Shown: positions 36,627 to 45,819, counted from the first letter of the stretch. The stretch: DNA of 64,000 bases from an uncultured Bacteroides sp. (GCA_900551445.1 URWA01000013.1:1-64000); one strand, 5' to 3'. Numbers and translations are program-made. Notes: generated by a model from the letters alone, not told the origin.

Positions 36627-37106
36627 ATGGGACATCATCAATTAGACACCTTAGACGAACAGATTCTGCGCATGATCGCAGGCAACGCACGTATTCCTTT
36701 TTTGGAAGTGGCACGCGCGTGTAATGTATCGGGAGCCGCTATTCATCAGCGAATTCAAAAGTTGACGAACCTGGGAATTCTGAAAGGTTCAGAATTTATC
36801 ATTGATCCGGAAAAGATAGGCTATGAAACTTGTGCCTACATCGGTTTGTATTTAAAAGACCCGGAGCAGTTTGACTCGGTCACGGAGGCATTGAAGCATA
36901 TTCCGGAAGTAGTGGAATGTCATTTTACCACCGGGCAGTATGACTTGTTTATCAAAATCTATGCGAAAAACAATCATCACCTGCTGGAAATCATTCATGA
37001 CAAACTTCAGCCGTTGGGTCTGTCACGTTCGGAAACAATTATTTCTTTCCGTGAAGCCATCAAACGCCAGATGCCGATAATGGACCTGGCGAATGACGAT
37101 GATTGA
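36627..37106 (+). CDS. Lrp/AsnC-family transcriptional regulator
   Basis: A 159-residue feast/famine regulator: N-terminal winged helix-turn-helix (LDTLDEQILRMIAGNARIPFLEVARACNVSGAAIHQRIQKL, about 5-45) and a C-terminal RAM ligand-binding domain (about 70-150). The ligand, probably an amino acid, cannot be told. A -7 box TACCTTTG lies at 36597-36604. It stands alone and converges on folA with only 10 bp between stop codons. Confidence 0.95.
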   Translation: MGHHQLDTLDEQILRMIAGNARIPFLEVARACNVSGAAIHQRIQKLTNLGILKGSEFIIDPEKIGYETCAYIGLYLKDPEQFDSVTEALKHIPEVVECHFTTGQYDLFIKIYAKNNHHLLEIIHDKLQPLGLSRSETIISFREAIKRQMPIMDLANDDD

Positions 37107-37116
37107 TGCGTGACGC

Positions 37117-37611
37117 TTATTTTTGTGTACGTTCGTAGTCAACGAAACTATAGGAGTAGAGGTGCTTTTCGTCTGTCGGATGGCATTCTCTACTTTTTTC
37201 TTGCCATACATGGCGGTCTATCTCCGGAAAGAAAGTGTCGGCGGGCACTTGGTCGTCTTCCACTTCTGTCAGATAAAGGCGGTCGGCCAGTGGGAGGGCT
37301 TCCGTGTAGAGCATGGCTCCTCCGATGATGAAGACTTCTTCTTCCTCTTTGCAGGATTTCAAGGCTTCTTCCAGCGTGTGGAAACATTCCGCTCCTTCAA
37401 AATGCAAATCCTTTCTGCTCAGCACAACGTTTCTCCGGTTAGGCAGGGCGCCTTTGGGGAGGGATTCAAAGGTATGCCGTCCCATCAGAATGGTATGGCC
37501 TGTGGTGAGTGACTTGAAGCGTTTCAAGTCATTGGGCAGCCAGTAAAGCAACTTGTTCTGGTAGCCGATACCTCGTTTCTGGTTGATGGCGGCGATGATG
37601 GATAAGGTCAT
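37117..37611 (-). CDS. folA: Dihydrofolate reductase
   Basis: Reduces dihydrofolate to tetrahydrofolate with NADPH. The 164-residue protein starts MTLSIIAAINQKRGIGYQNKLLYWLPNDLKRFK, with the substrate-binding region and W-x-x-P-x-D-x-x-x-F near residues 24-32. It continues with TTGHTILMGRHTFESL and FIIGGAMLYTEAL. It follows thyA by 21 bp, the classic thyA-folA pair in which folA regenerates the cofactor oxidised by ThyA. Confidence 0.97.
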   Translation of the reverse strand: MTLSIIAAINQKRGIGYQNKLLYWLPNDLKRFKSLTTGHTILMGRHTFESLPKGALPNRRNVVLSRKDLHFEGAECFHTLEEALKSCKEEEEVFIIGGAMLYTEALPLADRLYLTEVEDDQVPADTFFPEIDRHVWQEKSRECHPTDEKHLYSYSFVDYERTQK

Positions 37612-37632
37612 ATTTTTGCTCTTTATGATTGG

Positions 37633-38427
37633 TTATACAGATACTTTTCCGGCAATATGTGGCCACGGGTCGTAGTTCTCCAGTTGGAAATCTTCGTACT
37701 GGAAGCTGAAGATATCTTTTACGTCCGGATTGATTTTCATGGTGGGTAGCGGACGAGGAGTACGTGTCAGCTGGAGGTCCACCTGTTCCAGATGGTTCAA
37801 GTAGATGTGGGCATCTCCGAGCGTATGGATGAAATCACCCGCTTTCAGTCCGGTCACCTGTGCCATCATCTGCAGCAGCAGGGCATAGGAGGCGATATTG
37901 AACGGTACGCCCAGGAAGGTGTCTGCGCTGCGCTGGTACATTTGCAGGCTCAGTCGGCCGTTGGCTACATAGAACTGGAAAAACGCATGGCACGGAGGAA
38001 GGTTCATGTGGTTCAAGTCGCCCACGTTCCAGGCACTGACGATGATGCGCCGGGAGTCGGGATTATGCTTGATGGTTTCCACGGCTTCCGAAATCTGGTC
38101 GATGAATGTACCGTCGTAGCCGGGCCAGGAGCGCCACTGGTAGCCGTAGATATGGCCTAAATCGCCGTTCTCATCGGCCCATTCGTTCCAGATTCTGACG
38201 CCATGTTCTTGCAGGTATTTCACGTTGGTATCTCCCTTGAGAAACCACAATAGTTCGTAAATGATGGATTTCAGGTGAAGTTTTTTGGTTGTGACGAGCG
38301 GAAAGCCGTCTTCCAGGTTGAAGCGCATCTGGTGGCCGAACACGCTGAGGGTGCCGGTGCCGGTACGGTCGTCTTTGCGTACGCCTTCCGTACGGATGCG
38401 GTGCAACAAGTCAAGATATTGTTTCAT
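37633..38427 (-). CDS. thyA: Thymidylate synthase
   Basis: Makes dTMP from dUMP with methylene-tetrahydrofolate. The start MKQYLDLLHRIRTEG gives 264 residues, the same length as the E. coli enzyme. Active-site features are LPPCHAFFQFYV with the nucleophilic cysteine, the arginines in DSRRIIVSAWNV, and the LYQRSADTFLGVPFNIASYA stretch. The eight codons upstream of the chosen ATG are not family-like. A -7 box TACCTTTG (minus, 38456-38449) is divergent from the rsmF promoter. Confidence 0.98.
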   Translation of the reverse strand: MKQYLDLLHRIRTEGVRKDDRTGTGTLSVFGHQMRFNLEDGFPLVTTKKLHLKSIIYELLWFLKGDTNVKYLQEHGVRIWNEWADENGDLGHIYGYQWRSWPGYDGTFIDQISEAVETIKHNPDSRRIIVSAWNVGDLNHMNLPPCHAFFQFYVANGRLSLQMYQRSADTFLGVPFNIASYALLLQMMAQVTGLKAGDFIHTLGDAHIYLNHLEQVDLQLTRTPRPLPTMKINPDVKDIFSFQYEDFQLENYDPWPHIAGKVSV

Positions 38428-38444
38428 GATTGGATTTTTTTGTT

Positions 38445-38476
38445 TTTGCAAAGGTAGCTAATTTTTTTTATTTTTG
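38445..38476 (+). promoter_or_regulatory. Consensus promoter for rsmF
   Basis: TTTG (38445-38448), 20 bp, then TATTTTTG (38469-38476). It interleaves with the thyA -7 box on the other strand, so the two divergent promoters share one 78-bp gap. Confidence 0.7.
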
Positions 38477-38505
38477 CCGGCGTAACATAATTGCTTAGCG
38501 TCATC

Positions 38506-39918
38506 ATGAATTTACCCTCTGATTTTGTCACTCGCACACGTCGGCTGATGGGGGATGCCGACTTTTCCGCATTGGCGGAAGCCTTGGAAAAAGAAACTCC
38601 GGTCAGCATCCGTATCAATCAGAATAAATGTACCTCTGTCCCAGTGGACGGTACGCCTGTGCCTTGGTGTCCGGAAGGCTATTACTTGTCCGGTCGTCCG
38701 TCGTTCACGTTCGACCCGTGGTTTCATGCCGGATGTTATTATGTACAGGAGGCATCGTCCATGTTTCTGGCCCAGGCACTCCGGCAATATGTGCAGGAAC
38801 CGGCCGTGATGCTCGACTTGTGTGCGGCTCCCGGAGGAAAATCCACGTTGGCCCGGTCGGTATTGCCCGAAGGTAGTCTGCTGGTAGCCAATGAAGTGAT
38901 GCGCAACCGTTCGCAGGTATTGGCGGAGAATCTGGTCAAATGGGGAAATCCGGAAGTGGTGGTCACGAACAATGACCCGGCAGATTTTACGGAACTGGGC
39001 CCTCTCTTCGACGTGATTCTGACCGATGTGCCCTGTTCGGGAGAAGGAATGTTCCGCAAGGATGAAGTGGCGGTGCAGGAATGGAGCATCGCCAATGTGG
39101 ATACGTGCTGGCAGCGGCAGCGTCGGATTTTGCGTGATATATGGCCTTGCCTGAAAACCGGGGGCCTGCTGGTGTACAGTACCTGCACGTACAACCGGGA
39201 AGAGAATGAAGACAATGTGGCTTGGATTGCAAAAGAGTTAGGCGCAGAGGTGTTGCCTCTTGAGGTAAGGCCGGAATGGCATATCACCGGCAACCTGACC
39301 GAGCATACATTCCCGGTTTATCGTTTTTTGCCGCATAAGACAACGGGAGAAGGACTGTTTCTGGCTGTCTTGCGGAAAACGTCGGATGAAGACCGGGAAT
39401 GTGCGCGGGTGAAGCCGGCGGGCAAGTCTCCCAAAAAAGGAAAAGGAGGGAAAACACCTGTATTGCAGGTGCCGCGAGAGATGCAGGCTTGGATATATGG
39501 AGCGGAAGATTATGAATTCAAGGTGGAAGAGATGGAAGCAGTGGCTTTTCCCATGGTCCATAAAGATCTTTATGAGTTGCTGAAAAGTCGGCTTAAAGTG
39601 TTGCATGCCGGTGTCACGTTGGGAGAATGGAAAGGGAAGGACTGGCAGCCTTCGCACACATTGGCCATGAGTACGGCATTTCGGAAAGAAGCTTTTCCAA
39701 CGGCGGAACTGACTTATGAACAGGCTGTGGCTTATTTGCGGAAAGAGGCGGTGACACTTTCGCCGGAGGTGCCGAAAGGATATGTGGTGCTGACTTATCG
39801 CGGACAGGTACTGGGTTTTGCCAAAAATATCGGCAACCGGGCCAATAATCTGTATCCGCAGGAATGGAGAATCCGGAGTGGATATTTGCCGGAAGTCCTC
39901 CCCGATTTATTTGTCTGA
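38506..39918 (+). CDS. rsmF: rRNA (cytosine-C5-)-methyltransferase, RsmF/NOL1-NOP2-sun family
   Basis: SAM-dependent m5C methyltransferase of 470 residues. An N-terminal RNA-binding part is followed by the Rossmann domain with LDLCAAPGGKST (SAM binding), TDVPCSGEGMFRKD and YSTCTYNREENE, whose two cysteines are the release and catalytic residues. The C-terminal third (about 300-470) is the extra domain found in RsmF and related long forms. The start at 38506 fits the family N-terminus; a TTG five codons upstream is unlikely. The target (C1407 of 16S rRNA in E. coli) is inferred from the family only. The stop is followed 2 bp later by the 22-bp-phased palindrome array. Confidence 0.93.
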   Translation: MNLPSDFVTRTRRLMGDADFSALAEALEKETPVSIRINQNKCTSVPVDGTPVPWCPEGYYLSGRPSFTFDPWFHAGCYYVQEASSMFLAQALRQYVQEPAVMLDLCAAPGGKSTLARSVLPEGSLLVANEVMRNRSQVLAENLVKWGNPEVVVTNNDPADFTELGPLFDVILTDVPCSGEGMFRKDEVAVQEWSIANVDTCWQRQRRILRDIWPCLKTGGLLVYSTCTYNREENEDNVAWIAKELGAEVLPLEVRPEWHITGNLTEHTFPVYRFLPHKTTGEGLFLAVLRKTSDEDRECARVKPAGKSPKKGKGGKTPVLQVPREMQAWIYGAEDYEFKVEEMEAVAFPMVHKDLYELLKSRLKVLHAGVTLGEWKGKDWQPSHTLAMSTAFRKEAFPTAELTYEQAVAYLRKEAVTLSPEVPKGYVVLTYRGQVLGFAKNIGNRANNLYPQEWRIRSGYLPEVLPDLFV

Positions 39919-39919
39919 A

Positions 39920-40045
39920 AAACGCCTTTGCGTTTGGTCTGAAACGCAAGTACGTTTTAAACCAAACGCCTAAGCGTTTTAAGTAAAACGTAAAGGCGTT
40001 TGGATGAAAACGCTTAGACGTTTTTCCTGAAACGTAAAGGCGTTT
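39920..40045. repeat. Six 16-bp palindromes spaced exactly 22 bp
   Basis: Units begin at 39920, 39942, 39964, 39986, 40008 and 40030. Each is 16 bp and fits AAACGY-N4-RCGTTT; the 6-bp spacers are unrelated to one another (GGTCTG, TAAACC, TAAGTA, GGATGA, TTCCTG). Units 4 and 6 are identical and are the reverse complement of unit 1 with one change; unit 5 is the reverse complement of unit 3 with one change. The left half can therefore also pair with the right half. It fills the 164-bp gap between the convergent rsmF and tolC genes. It may serve as a two-way terminator, but lacks a standard T tract design. Confidence 0.9.
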
Positions 40046-40082
40046 TTGTATGGTTCTGTAACTGCTTGAAAATCAGTGTGCA

Positions 40083-41420
40083 CTATTTCTCTAAAGTGAG
40101 CGGAATACCTTGATAGAAGTCCAGGATTTTGGCACGGAACAGATAGTCGTATTTTGCCTGCACACAGTCGGACACGGCTTTCATCCAGTTGGTGCGGGCT
40201 TCGTTGTATTCCGTGGCATTGGCTTTTCCGTTGGCATATTTTTCTTTCATGAGCTTGAAGGAAGCTTCTGCTGCTTCATCGGCTACCTGACTGCTCTGGT
40301 ATTTGCTCTCCGCATTGACGGCATTGTAATAGGCTTGCTGTATCTCCTTGTAGAGTGTCTTTTTGCTTTCCTCCAGTTGCCAGTTCAGGGTGGTTTGTTC
40401 CAGACGTGCCGTGCGGACCCGGTTACGGGTACTCAGCCGGTTGAAGATGGGGATGCTCAGTGAAAGTCCCACGTATTGGCTGAAGTTGTCCTTCAGCTGT
40501 GAATGGAAACTGGCATTCTCCCGGCCCGACATTTTGTAGTAGCTGGTACCCAGACCGGCACCGAAACTGAGTTGGGGATAATAGGCACTTTGGGCAATGC
40601 GGATGCTGCGGGCCGCACCTTGCAAGCGATACTGTGCCGCCTTGATAGAAGGCTTGATGAGCAGCGCTTGGTTATAGATGTCGGTCGGTGAGGTCAGCGT
40701 GCCGAACAGTTGTTCGGGCTGGATGTCGGGACTGACAATCTGAAAATTATCCGGCGAAGGAAGTTCGAGCAGTTGGCTGAGGTCGAGCAGGGACAAGCGA
40801 TAGTCGTTCTCGGTCTGCACCAGTGAAAGCTGGTCTTGTGCCACGCGCGACTTGGCTTCGTACAATTCTGCTTCCGAGGCTTTCCCGTTTTGGAAATAGG
40901 CTTCTTTCTGGGTCAGCATTTCTTGGCTTAGTTCCACTTGCTGTCGGGCTATTTTCACCAGTTCCTCGTTGAAGAGCACTTGCAGGTAGGCTGAGGTCAC
41001 CTGGATGCTGATATCCTCTTTGGCCTTGTTCAAGTCTTCCGTGGCTGCTTGGAGGTTTAACTTGGAGAGTGCGATATTGTTCGGAATCTGCATGCCGGTG
41101 AACAAGGGGACACTGGTACTCAGGTTGAAGCCCGTGTTCTGGGTGTTGATACTCTGGTAGGTGTTATTGGCCTGGAGGCTTCGTCCGAAGTTGAACGAGT
41201 GGGACGCACTACCGTTCAGGTCGGGCAGACGGCTCCATTTGGCGGTGTTCAGTTCCACTTCACTTTTGTCGCGGGCGGCTTCCTGCTGCTTGACGGTCAG
41301 GTTGTGGGCGATGGCATACTCGATGCAGCGGGTCAAGTCCCATGCTTCCTCTGCTTGGCTGGCACCTGTGGCCAGCAGGCCGAAACTGAGTACGGCCAAT
41401 TGTTTCAAGTGGATTCTCAT
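40083..41420 (-). CDS. TolC-family outer-membrane efflux protein
   Basis: Outer-membrane channel of 445 residues, last gene of a MacAB-TolC-like operon. A signal peptide (cleavage near SQAE, residue 23) is followed by the two repeats of the TolC fold, rich in long coiled helices (AYLQVLFNEELVKIARQQVELSQEML and its counterpart QAYYNAVNAESKYQSSQVADEAAEAS). It starts 3 bp after the adaptor gene. The exported substrate is unknown. Confidence 0.94.
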   Translation of the reverse strand: MRIHLKQLAVLSFGLLATGASQAEEAWDLTRCIEYAIAHNLTVKQQEAARDKSEVELNTAKWSRLPDLNGSASHSFNFGRSLQANNTYQSINTQNTGFNLSTSVPLFTGMQIPNNIALSKLNLQAATEDLNKAKEDISIQVTSAYLQVLFNEELVKIARQQVELSQEMLTQKEAYFQNGKASEAELYEAKSRVAQDQLSLVQTENDYRLSLLDLSQLLELPSPDNFQIVSPDIQPEQLFGTLTSPTDIYNQALLIKPSIKAAQYRLQGAARSIRIAQSAYYPQLSFGAGLGTSYYKMSGRENASFHSQLKDNFSQYVGLSLSIPIFNRLSTRNRVRTARLEQTTLNWQLEESKKTLYKEIQQAYYNAVNAESKYQSSQVADEAAEASFKLMKEKYANGKANATEYNEARTNWMKAVSDCVQAKYDYLFRAKILDFYQGIPLTLEK

Positions 41421-41423
41421 GGC

Positions 41424-42521
41424 TTACATTTCTTTTTTGAGTCCTCGGATAGCTTCATCGGGTTTCAGCCCGCTCTTAATCTCTATATTTACTCCATCGC
41501 TGATACCGGTCTGCACCTGGCGGCGGATAAATTTCTGTGTAGGTACGCTGTCGGTCAACACATAGACGAAGGTAGAATCCCCACTGAACTCAATGGCACT
41601 TTCCGGTACGGTCAGTGCATGATTGGCCCGCTGGAGTTCGATTTCCGCATTGGCACTGTAGCCGGAACGGATGGTCACACTGTCGGGCACCGTGATGGCT
41701 GCTTTGATTTCAAACTGGTTGGCTCCGTTGTTTTCCACGCTCTTCGGCGAAATGTATTCCAGTACGGCATCGAATTTCATGTTCTGCAAAGCTCCCAGTG
41801 TGATTTTGACAGGGATGCCTTCGCGGATACGTCCCACTTCCGTTTCGTCCACATTGCCACGGAAGATGAGGTCACCCATATCGGCTACGGTGGCGATGGT
41901 GGTACCGTCGTTGAACGTGTTGCTCATGATGACGGAGTTACCCACTTTAATAGGCACGTCCAGAATCAGTCCGTCGATGGTAGAACGAATCAGGGTACTG
42001 CTGAAGGAGGCGCTGCTCTTGGTGATTCCTTCTTTTACGATTTGCAGGTTATCCTTGGCTGCCTGCAATTCTTCGCGGGCTTGTTTGGCGGCAAGCAGCG
42101 TTTTTTCATATTCTTCGCTGCTCACCAGCTTGCTTTTATAGAGTTTTTCCATGCGTTCCAAATCCGTTTCGGCTTGCCTTCCGTTGATTTCGGCCAGACG
42201 GACACGGCTTTCGGCCGAATTGAGGGAACCCAATTCGGGAATAACCTTGACTTTGGCGATGATTTCGCCTTTCTTCACCGTTTGGCCGGCCTCCTTGTAC
42301 ACCTCGGAGATGATACCGGAAATCTGAGGCTTGATTTGTACTTCATCGCGGGGTTCAATCTTTCCAGTGGCTACGGTAGTTTGCACTAGGTCCGTGGTCT
42401 GTGAATGGAGGATTTCGTAAGCCGTATTTTTCGGCTGTGATTTCTGATACAGGAACACGAAAGTCCCGATGAAAATCAGTGCAATCAGCACTAACGAGAA
42501 AATTTTGATGTACTTCTTCAT
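41424..42521 (-). CDS. Periplasmic adaptor (membrane fusion) protein, MacA/HlyD type
   Basis: A 365-residue adaptor joining the ABC permeases to TolC. One N-terminal membrane helix (about 5-25), a lipoyl-like half-motif (GIISEVYKEAGQTVKKGEIIAKV), a coiled-coil hairpin (about 85-165), then beta-barrel and membrane-proximal domains. The hairpin and overall length match MacA. Gaps are 36 bp from the upstream permease and 3 bp to tolC. Confidence 0.93.
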   Translation of the reverse strand: MKKYIKIFSLVLIALIFIGTFVFLYQKSQPKNTAYEILHSQTTDLVQTTVATGKIEPRDEVQIKPQISGIISEVYKEAGQTVKKGEIIAKVKVIPELGSLNSAESRVRLAEINGRQAETDLERMEKLYKSKLVSSEEYEKTLLAAKQAREELQAAKDNLQIVKEGITKSSASFSSTLIRSTIDGLILDVPIKVGNSVIMSNTFNDGTTIATVADMGDLIFRGNVDETEVGRIREGIPVKITLGALQNMKFDAVLEYISPKSVENNGANQFEIKAAITVPDSVTIRSGYSANAEIELQRANHALTVPESAIEFSGDSTFVYVLTDSVPTQKFIRRQVQTGISDGVNIEIKSGLKPDEAIRGLKKEM

Positions 42522-42557
42522 ATTGGTTTTGATTTTTTGTTTGTTTTGTGGTTTTAT

Positions 42558-43802
42558 TTATTCGTCGCGTATGGCTTCAATGGGTTTGATGCTCATGGCC
42601 CGGTAGGCAGGAGCCAGTCCGGCCAGCAGGCCTAATACAAGCAAGAGGGCGCAGGCACCGATGGCTTCCCAGAAGCTGATTTGGAATTCGGTGGGTGCAG
42701 TAGGGGTGGATGTTCCCATTTCTGTCAGGTTCAGGAGGAACACGGCAAAGGTAATGCCGGCCATACCTGCCAGAATGGTCAGTACCATGCTTTCCGACAG
42801 AATCTGTGACAAGATATCGTTGGGGCGGGCACCGATGGCACGCCGGATGCCGATTTCAGTGGTCCGTTCCTTGACGGTGACCATCATGATGTTGCTCACC
42901 CCGATGGCACCGGCCAGCAGGGTGCCGAGGCCGACCATCCAGCCGAGGATTTTGATGCCCGAGAGCAAGTTGTCTACCATGCTGAACATGGCTTCCGCGT
43001 TGACCAGAATCACCGCCTGTCCGTCGTCGGGGTGAATCAGATGGGCTTTTTTAATCACCTGTTCCACTTTCTTTTCCACTTCTCCAATGGAATAGCCTTT
43101 GCGGGCCGTATAGCAGAGCAGCTGTACTTTCTGACCGAAGTTGTAGTTCTGCTGCATGGTGGTGAACGGAATGACGACCGAGGTTTCCGATTGTCCTTGT
43201 ATGGAGATGTTTCCTACGGCCATGCTGACCCCGATAATCCGGTAGTAGATGCCATTGACCTCGATGAACTTTCCGCAGGGGTTTTCCCCTCCGGGAAACA
43301 GGCTCTCGTAGATACGCTTTCCGATGACACACACTTTCCGTTGGTCGCGGATGTCAATGTCGTTGATGAAACGTCCGAACACGATGTTCGGTTCTTCAAT
43401 TTTCTGGTATTCGGGATACAGGCCTTTCAGGGTTCCCGAGATTTTATTTTCATTATAAATGGCATTGATGCCCCATTTGGCCAGGGTGGCAGTCACCGTT
43501 TCCAGTTCGTTGACCTGTTTCCGGACTCGTTCCACATCTTTGTTTTCCAAATCCCAGTATCTTCCCTGTTGGAATCCTTTATAGGCCTTGCTGGTTTTGT
43601 TGGCACCCAGAAAACCGGAGTTGGTGGCAAAACCTTCAAACTGGCGTGACAATATCTGTTGGAGTCCTTTGGCTCCTCCCATCAGGGCTATCAGCATGAA
43701 TATTCCCCAGAAGACACCGAAGGCCGTCAGGAAACTTCTGGTTTTGTTGCGGGTGATGGTGAGAAGAATTTCTTCCCATGTATCTAAATCAAATCGTCTC
43801 AT
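42558..43802 (-). CDS. MacB/FtsX-type ABC transporter permease (second)
   Basis: A 414-residue permease with one N-terminal helix (about 20-42), a large periplasmic MacB-type domain (about 45-270) and three C-terminal helices (about 285-400). The stretch VSNIMMVTVKERTTEIGIRRAIGA is the conserved coupling region. It is 2 bp after a paralogous permease, so the exporter is likely a heterodimer of two half-permeases served by one ATPase. Confidence 0.94.
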   Translation of the reverse strand: MRRFDLDTWEEILLTITRNKTRSFLTAFGVFWGIFMLIALMGGAKGLQQILSRQFEGFATNSGFLGANKTSKAYKGFQQGRYWDLENKDVERVRKQVNELETVTATLAKWGINAIYNENKISGTLKGLYPEYQKIEEPNIVFGRFINDIDIRDQRKVCVIGKRIYESLFPGGENPCGKFIEVNGIYYRIIGVSMAVGNISIQGQSETSVVIPFTTMQQNYNFGQKVQLLCYTARKGYSIGEVEKKVEQVIKKAHLIHPDDGQAVILVNAEAMFSMVDNLLSGIKILGWMVGLGTLLAGAIGVSNIMMVTVKERTTEIGIRRAIGARPNDILSQILSESMVLTILAGMAGITFAVFLLNLTEMGTSTPTAPTEFQISFWEAIGACALLLVLGLLAGLAPAYRAMSIKPIEAIRDE

Positions 43803-43804
43803 GA

Positions 43805-45055
43805 TTAATCTGCTCTAAGTGCTTCAATGGGTCGGATTCTGGCGGCTTTCCTTGCCGGGAAAAGTCCAGCCAGCGTACCGGCAATAACTAATGTCAGGGT
43901 GGCCTCGATGGCGATGGAAAGATCGACCGTAGGGTTCTCGAAGAACGTCATGGAAAAAACGCCCATGTCCATGGTCTGTTTCCCGGCTACCTGGTTCATG
44001 TATTCCGTGACGGCAATGCCCGCCACCATACCGATGTAGCCGAAGAAGGTGGTGATGGCCACACTTTCCGAGATAATCAGCCAGAGGATGGACATCGGCT
44101 TGGCTCCCAGTGCCTTGCGGATGCCGAATTCGTGGGTCCGTTCGCGGACGGTGATGAGCATGATGTTGCTCACTCCCACAATGCCGCTCAGCAAGGTAAA
44201 GATGCCAATTACCCAGATGGCCGTATGCAGAATCTGGGTAGCCGCCTGTTGCTGGAGGTATTGGGTGAAACGGTTCCAAATCCAGATGGCGCCGTCATCG
44301 GTAGGAGCGAATTGCTTCTTCAGCCCTAAGGTGCGACGGTAGTCGGCTTCAAATTCTTCATTCAATGCTTCATTGGCCAGTCCCTGGGTCGTGAACGTGA
44401 TGTTGTCAATGCTGTCTCCTTTCTGATAGATGGTTTGCAGGGTGGTGAAAGGTACCAGTGCCGAAGGAGAAAAACTGTTCTGGTCTTTATAGATTCCCAC
44501 CACTTGATAGGAAACCCCTTGTGCGTTGAGGTATTTTCCTATAGGATTCGTATGCGGGAAAAGGTTCTTGACCGTTTTCTCATGGAGGACAATGACTTTC
44601 CGCTTTTCCTCTATGTCGCGTTTGTTGATGAAACGGCCTTCCTTTATCATGATGGCTTCGAGGGAAGGATAATTGGGAAGTACCCCGTCCAGCTCAATGC
44701 TGAGGGCCTCTTTGCTGTAGGTCAGGGTGACATCACTCTTGCTGACGGAGGCCCCTGCTTCCAGAATATGGTCGGGGAAGGAAGAGGCTGTCAGTTCTCG
44801 GTCGCTTTCTTTCAGGTAAATGCTCCGTCCTTCTTTCATGCCTTTATAAGGCTGTGATGTCATTCCCGGATAAATTTTCATGGAGTTCATGAGCATACCT
44901 TCCGACTGGTTTTCAAACGCATGGATGAGGCCGTTGCCCGCTCCAAGGAGTACAATCAGCATGAAAATACCCCATGCCACGGAAAAGCCGGTCAATAAAG
45001 TGCGCAGTTTGTTGCGCATGATGGTTCCGTAGATTTCTTGTATCAGTTCTGTCAT
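43805..45055 (-). CDS. MacB/FtsX-type ABC transporter permease (first)
   Basis: A 416-residue paralogue of the next gene, with the same plan: N-terminal helix, periplasmic domain (about 45-275) and three C-terminal helices, with VSNIMLITVRERTHEFGIRKALGAKPMSI as the coupling region. The two proteins are clearly related but differ through the periplasmic domain, as expected for distinct partners. It lies 9 bp after the ATPase gene. Confidence 0.94.
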   Translation of the reverse strand: MTELIQEIYGTIMRNKLRTLLTGFSVAWGIFMLIVLLGAGNGLIHAFENQSEGMLMNSMKIYPGMTSQPYKGMKEGRSIYLKESDRELTASSFPDHILEAGASVSKSDVTLTYSKEALSIELDGVLPNYPSLEAIMIKEGRFINKRDIEEKRKVIVLHEKTVKNLFPHTNPIGKYLNAQGVSYQVVGIYKDQNSFSPSALVPFTTLQTIYQKGDSIDNITFTTQGLANEALNEEFEADYRRTLGLKKQFAPTDDGAIWIWNRFTQYLQQQAATQILHTAIWVIGIFTLLSGIVGVSNIMLITVRERTHEFGIRKALGAKPMSILWLIISESVAITTFFGYIGMVAGIAVTEYMNQVAGKQTMDMGVFSMTFFENPTVDLSIAIEATLTLVIAGTLAGLFPARKAARIRPIEALRAD

Positions 45056-45064
45056 AGCGGTAGG

Positions 45065-45784
45065 TTATTTCATGAATCCGTTTTGTCCGAACGGAGAGGC
45101 ATGGTGGTCGATATTGTCTTCTATGCGTTCTATCAGTCCGTCTTTGATGTGGATGATTTTATTGGTCTGATTGGCTACTCCACTTTCGTGGGTGACTACG
45201 ACGATGGTCAGCCCTTCCTGGTCGTGAAGTTCTTTCAGGATGTTCATGACCTCCACCGAAGTCTTGCTGTCCAAGGCCCCTGTCGGTTCATCGGCCAGGA
45301 TGATTTCCGGTTTCGATATCAGTGCCCTTGCGATGGCCACTCGTTGCTTTTGACCTCCCGACATTTCATTGGGGAGATGGTGCGCCCATTCTTTCAGTCC
45401 CAGCTTGTCGAGGTATTCCATGGCCAGCAGGTTGCGTTTCTTGCGGCTGACTCCTTGATAAAAAAGTGGAAGCGCCACATTTTCCATGGCGTCCTTGAAC
45501 GAAATGAGATTGAATGACTGGAAAATAAAGCCGATCATCCGGTTGCGGTATTCAGCCGCCTTGGTTTCACTTAGATTTCGGATAAGAACATTGTTCAGGT
45601 AGTATTCGCCGGAATCATAGTTGTCCAATATCCCGAGAATGTTCAACAAGGTAGATTTTCCGGAACCGGAGGCACCCATGATGGAGACAAATTCTCCTTT
45701 CTCAATGTGTAGGTCGATGCCTTTGAGTACATGAAGGGGAGTGCCGTTGTAGTAAGTTTTGTGAATGTTTTTTAAAAGTATCAT
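45065..45784 (-). CDS. ABC transporter ATPase, MacB/LolD type
   Basis: A 239-residue nucleotide-binding subunit. Walker A is GASGSGKSTLLNIL (about 35-48), the signature is MSGGQKQRVAIARAL, and Walker B is ILADEPTGALDSKT; the switch histidine is in VVVTHE. It is the first gene of the five-gene exporter operon and has a promoter at 45849-45820. Confidence 0.96.
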   Translation of the reverse strand: MILLKNIHKTYYNGTPLHVLKGIDLHIEKGEFVSIMGASGSGKSTLLNILGILDNYDSGEYYLNNVLIRNLSETKAAEYRNRMIGFIFQSFNLISFKDAMENVALPLFYQGVSRKKRNLLAMEYLDKLGLKEWAHHLPNEMSGGQKQRVAIARALISKPEIILADEPTGALDSKTSVEVMNILKELHDQEGLTIVVVTHESGVANQTNKIIHIKDGLIERIEDNIDHHASPFGQNGFMK

Positions 45785-45819
45785 TTGGTTTGTGTTAATT
45801 GATTTTTAATCGAACTTCA

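Noticed and set aside
39920..40045. CRISPR array
   Set aside because: Repeats are only 16 bp, palindromic and degenerate, spacers are 6 bp, and there are no cas genes.
41199..42389. Plus-strand open frame of 396 codons across the tolC and adaptor genes
   Set aside because: Complementary-strand shadow of two conserved export genes; no signal, domain or ribosome binding site.
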